Source of the DNA: CAVVMA01 sp963788205
GTDB taxonomy: Bacteria > Desulfobacterota > Binatia > Binatales > Binataceae
Direction: 5' to 3'
Assembly (NCBI GenBank): GCA_963788205.1
Contig: CAWBGG010000009.1
Location: 496,001-560,000, forward strand
DNA: 64,000 bases
Part shown: one piece after another, positions 63,262-64,000 of the stretch
How positions within the stretch are numbered: the stretch's first letter is position 1
Layout: every line of letters starts with the position of its first letter
Notes under the pieces: generated by a model
The model's input: the letters and a program-made list of their open reading frames with translations, nothing else
What the model was told of the DNA's origin: nothing
Database searches by the model: none
Made by a program: the position numbers and the translations under genes

Positions 63262-64000
63262 ATGAGTATCAAGCATCTGGCGGCATCGGCTTCAGGCGAC
63301 GAGGTCGCCGCGGCTCTCGATCAGGATGGCGTTGCGGTAATCGACAATGTCATCCGTCCGGATCTCATGGATGAAGTCGCGGGCGAGTTGCGCCCCTGGA
63401 TGGAGGCCACGCCGCCGGGCCGCGACGAGTTCAGCGGCCTGCGCACCCGCCGCACCGGCGGACTGATCGGGCGCTCGCCGAAATGCCGTGAGCTGGTGGC
63501 ACATCCGCTGGTCCTGGCCACGGTGGGCAAGGTGCTGGGGCACGCCGCCAGCTTTCAGTTGCAGCTTACCCAGGTGATCGCGATCGGGCCGGACGAGCCG
63601 ATGCAGCTGATCCATCGCGACCAGTGGGCATTCGACTTCTTTCCGTTCCCTAAAGGCTACGAAGTCGGATGCAATACCATCTGGGCGATGACCGATTTCA
63701 CGGCTGAAAACGGCGCGACGCGCGTCATTCCCGGCAGCCATCGCTACGACGATCGCTTGCGATTCGCCGAGCAAGACACCGAGCCGGCCGAGATGGCGAA
63801 AGGCTCGGTCCTGCTCTACACCGGCAGCCTCTATCATGGCGCGGGCGCTAATCGCTCCGACACCACGCGGGCCGGAATCAATATTACTTACAACGTCTCG
63901 TGGCTCAGGCAGGAAGAGAACCAGTACCTGTCCGTGCCGATCGAGATTGCGCGCACGCTGCCGGTAGATTTGCTGCGCTTGATGGGCTATCGGCTCGGCG
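63262..64000 (+). CDS. Phytanoyl-CoA dioxygenase family protein, 3' end outside window
   Basis: The frame from ATG 63262 (GAGGAG upstream) stays open to the window edge, 246 codons. It shows the Fe(II)/2-oxoglutarate double-stranded beta-helix of the PhyH family: the HxD metal pair in LIHRDQWAFDFF, the middle GCNTIWAMTDFTAENGATRVIPGSH, and the distal His/Arg region SLYHGAGANRSDTTRAGINI. It hydroxylates a lipophilic or small substrate, unknown here. Confidence 0.92.
   Translation, partial: MSIKHLAASASGDEVAAALDQDGVAVIDNVIRPDLMDEVAGELRPWMEATPPGRDEFSGLRTRRTGGLIGRSPKCRELVAHPLVLATVGKVLGHAASFQLQLTQVIAIGPDEPMQLIHRDQWAFDFFPFPKGYEVGCNTIWAMTDFTAENGATRVIPGSHRYDDRLRFAEQDTEPAEMAKGSVLLYTGSLYHGAGANRSDTTRAGINITYNVSWLRQEENQYLSVPIEIARTLPVDLLRLMGYRLG

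Overview
The window is 64 kb of GC-rich bacterial chromosome. The gene set fits a soil or groundwater delta-proteobacterial-type lineage, possibly Binatota-like. It has P450, LLM-class (F420-type) and phytanoyl-CoA dioxygenase oxidoreductases, an ihfA-merR pair beside pheST, LexA, and many secreted repeat proteins. The taxonomic placement is an inference from gene content, not from a marker search.

Layout. 0-5.8 kb: a cytochrome P450, a small dCTP-deaminase-like cassette ending at tRNA-Glu/tRNA-Gln, a ferredoxin plus ferredoxin reductase (possible redox partners of the P450), lexA and a short histidine kinase. 6-12.2 kb: cstA with its small partner ybdD, a cupin, tatA, and a histidine kinase fused to an NtrC-type regulator. 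12.7-15.2 kb: a large family 2 glycosyltransferase. 15.2-22.5 kb: a decayed island with two complete insertion sequences (IS701 and IS5 families), each inserted at CTAG in a gene that would be whole without it, plus pseudogenes. 22.7-30.7 kb: merR, ihfA, pheT, a secreted NHL-propeller protein, pheS and an enoyl-CoA hydratase. 30.8-39.2 kb: a 1288-residue Ycf48/BNR-like secreted protein, an epimerase, a secreted protein and a lipoprotein. 39.6-44.9 kb: a gingipain/CHAT-like protease cassette next to rplT, then rplT-rpmI-infC (AUU start)-thrS and tRNA-Val. 45-50.9 kb: AI-2E transporter, GST, glycosyltransferase, broken DUF559, LLM oxidoreductase, methyltransferase. 51-57 kb: ilvA with an attenuator leader peptide, flanked by inverted palindromic repeats, then an IMPase/HisN-like phosphatase, folP, a DNA glycosylase and an archaeal-type AspRS. 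57-64 kb: ArsR-type regulator, DUF4019 protein, MFS transporter, two secreted TPR-type proteins, methyltransferase, beta-helix protein and the start of a PhyH dioxygenase.

Two window-wide patterns stand out. First, accessory cassettes repeatedly sit between a host gene end and a diverged partial second copy of that same end: tRNA-Glu 3' end, glycosyltransferase 3' end, rplT 3' end with its terminator, and the pheS 5' end. No integrase is visible in any of them. Second, at least six otherwise intact reading frames (cstA, the kinase-NtrC fusion, pheT, an epimerase, a methyltransferase and DUF559) carry exactly one extra base. pheT is normally essential, so sequence error is the simplest explanation, but the uniform sign of the shift should be checked against reads.
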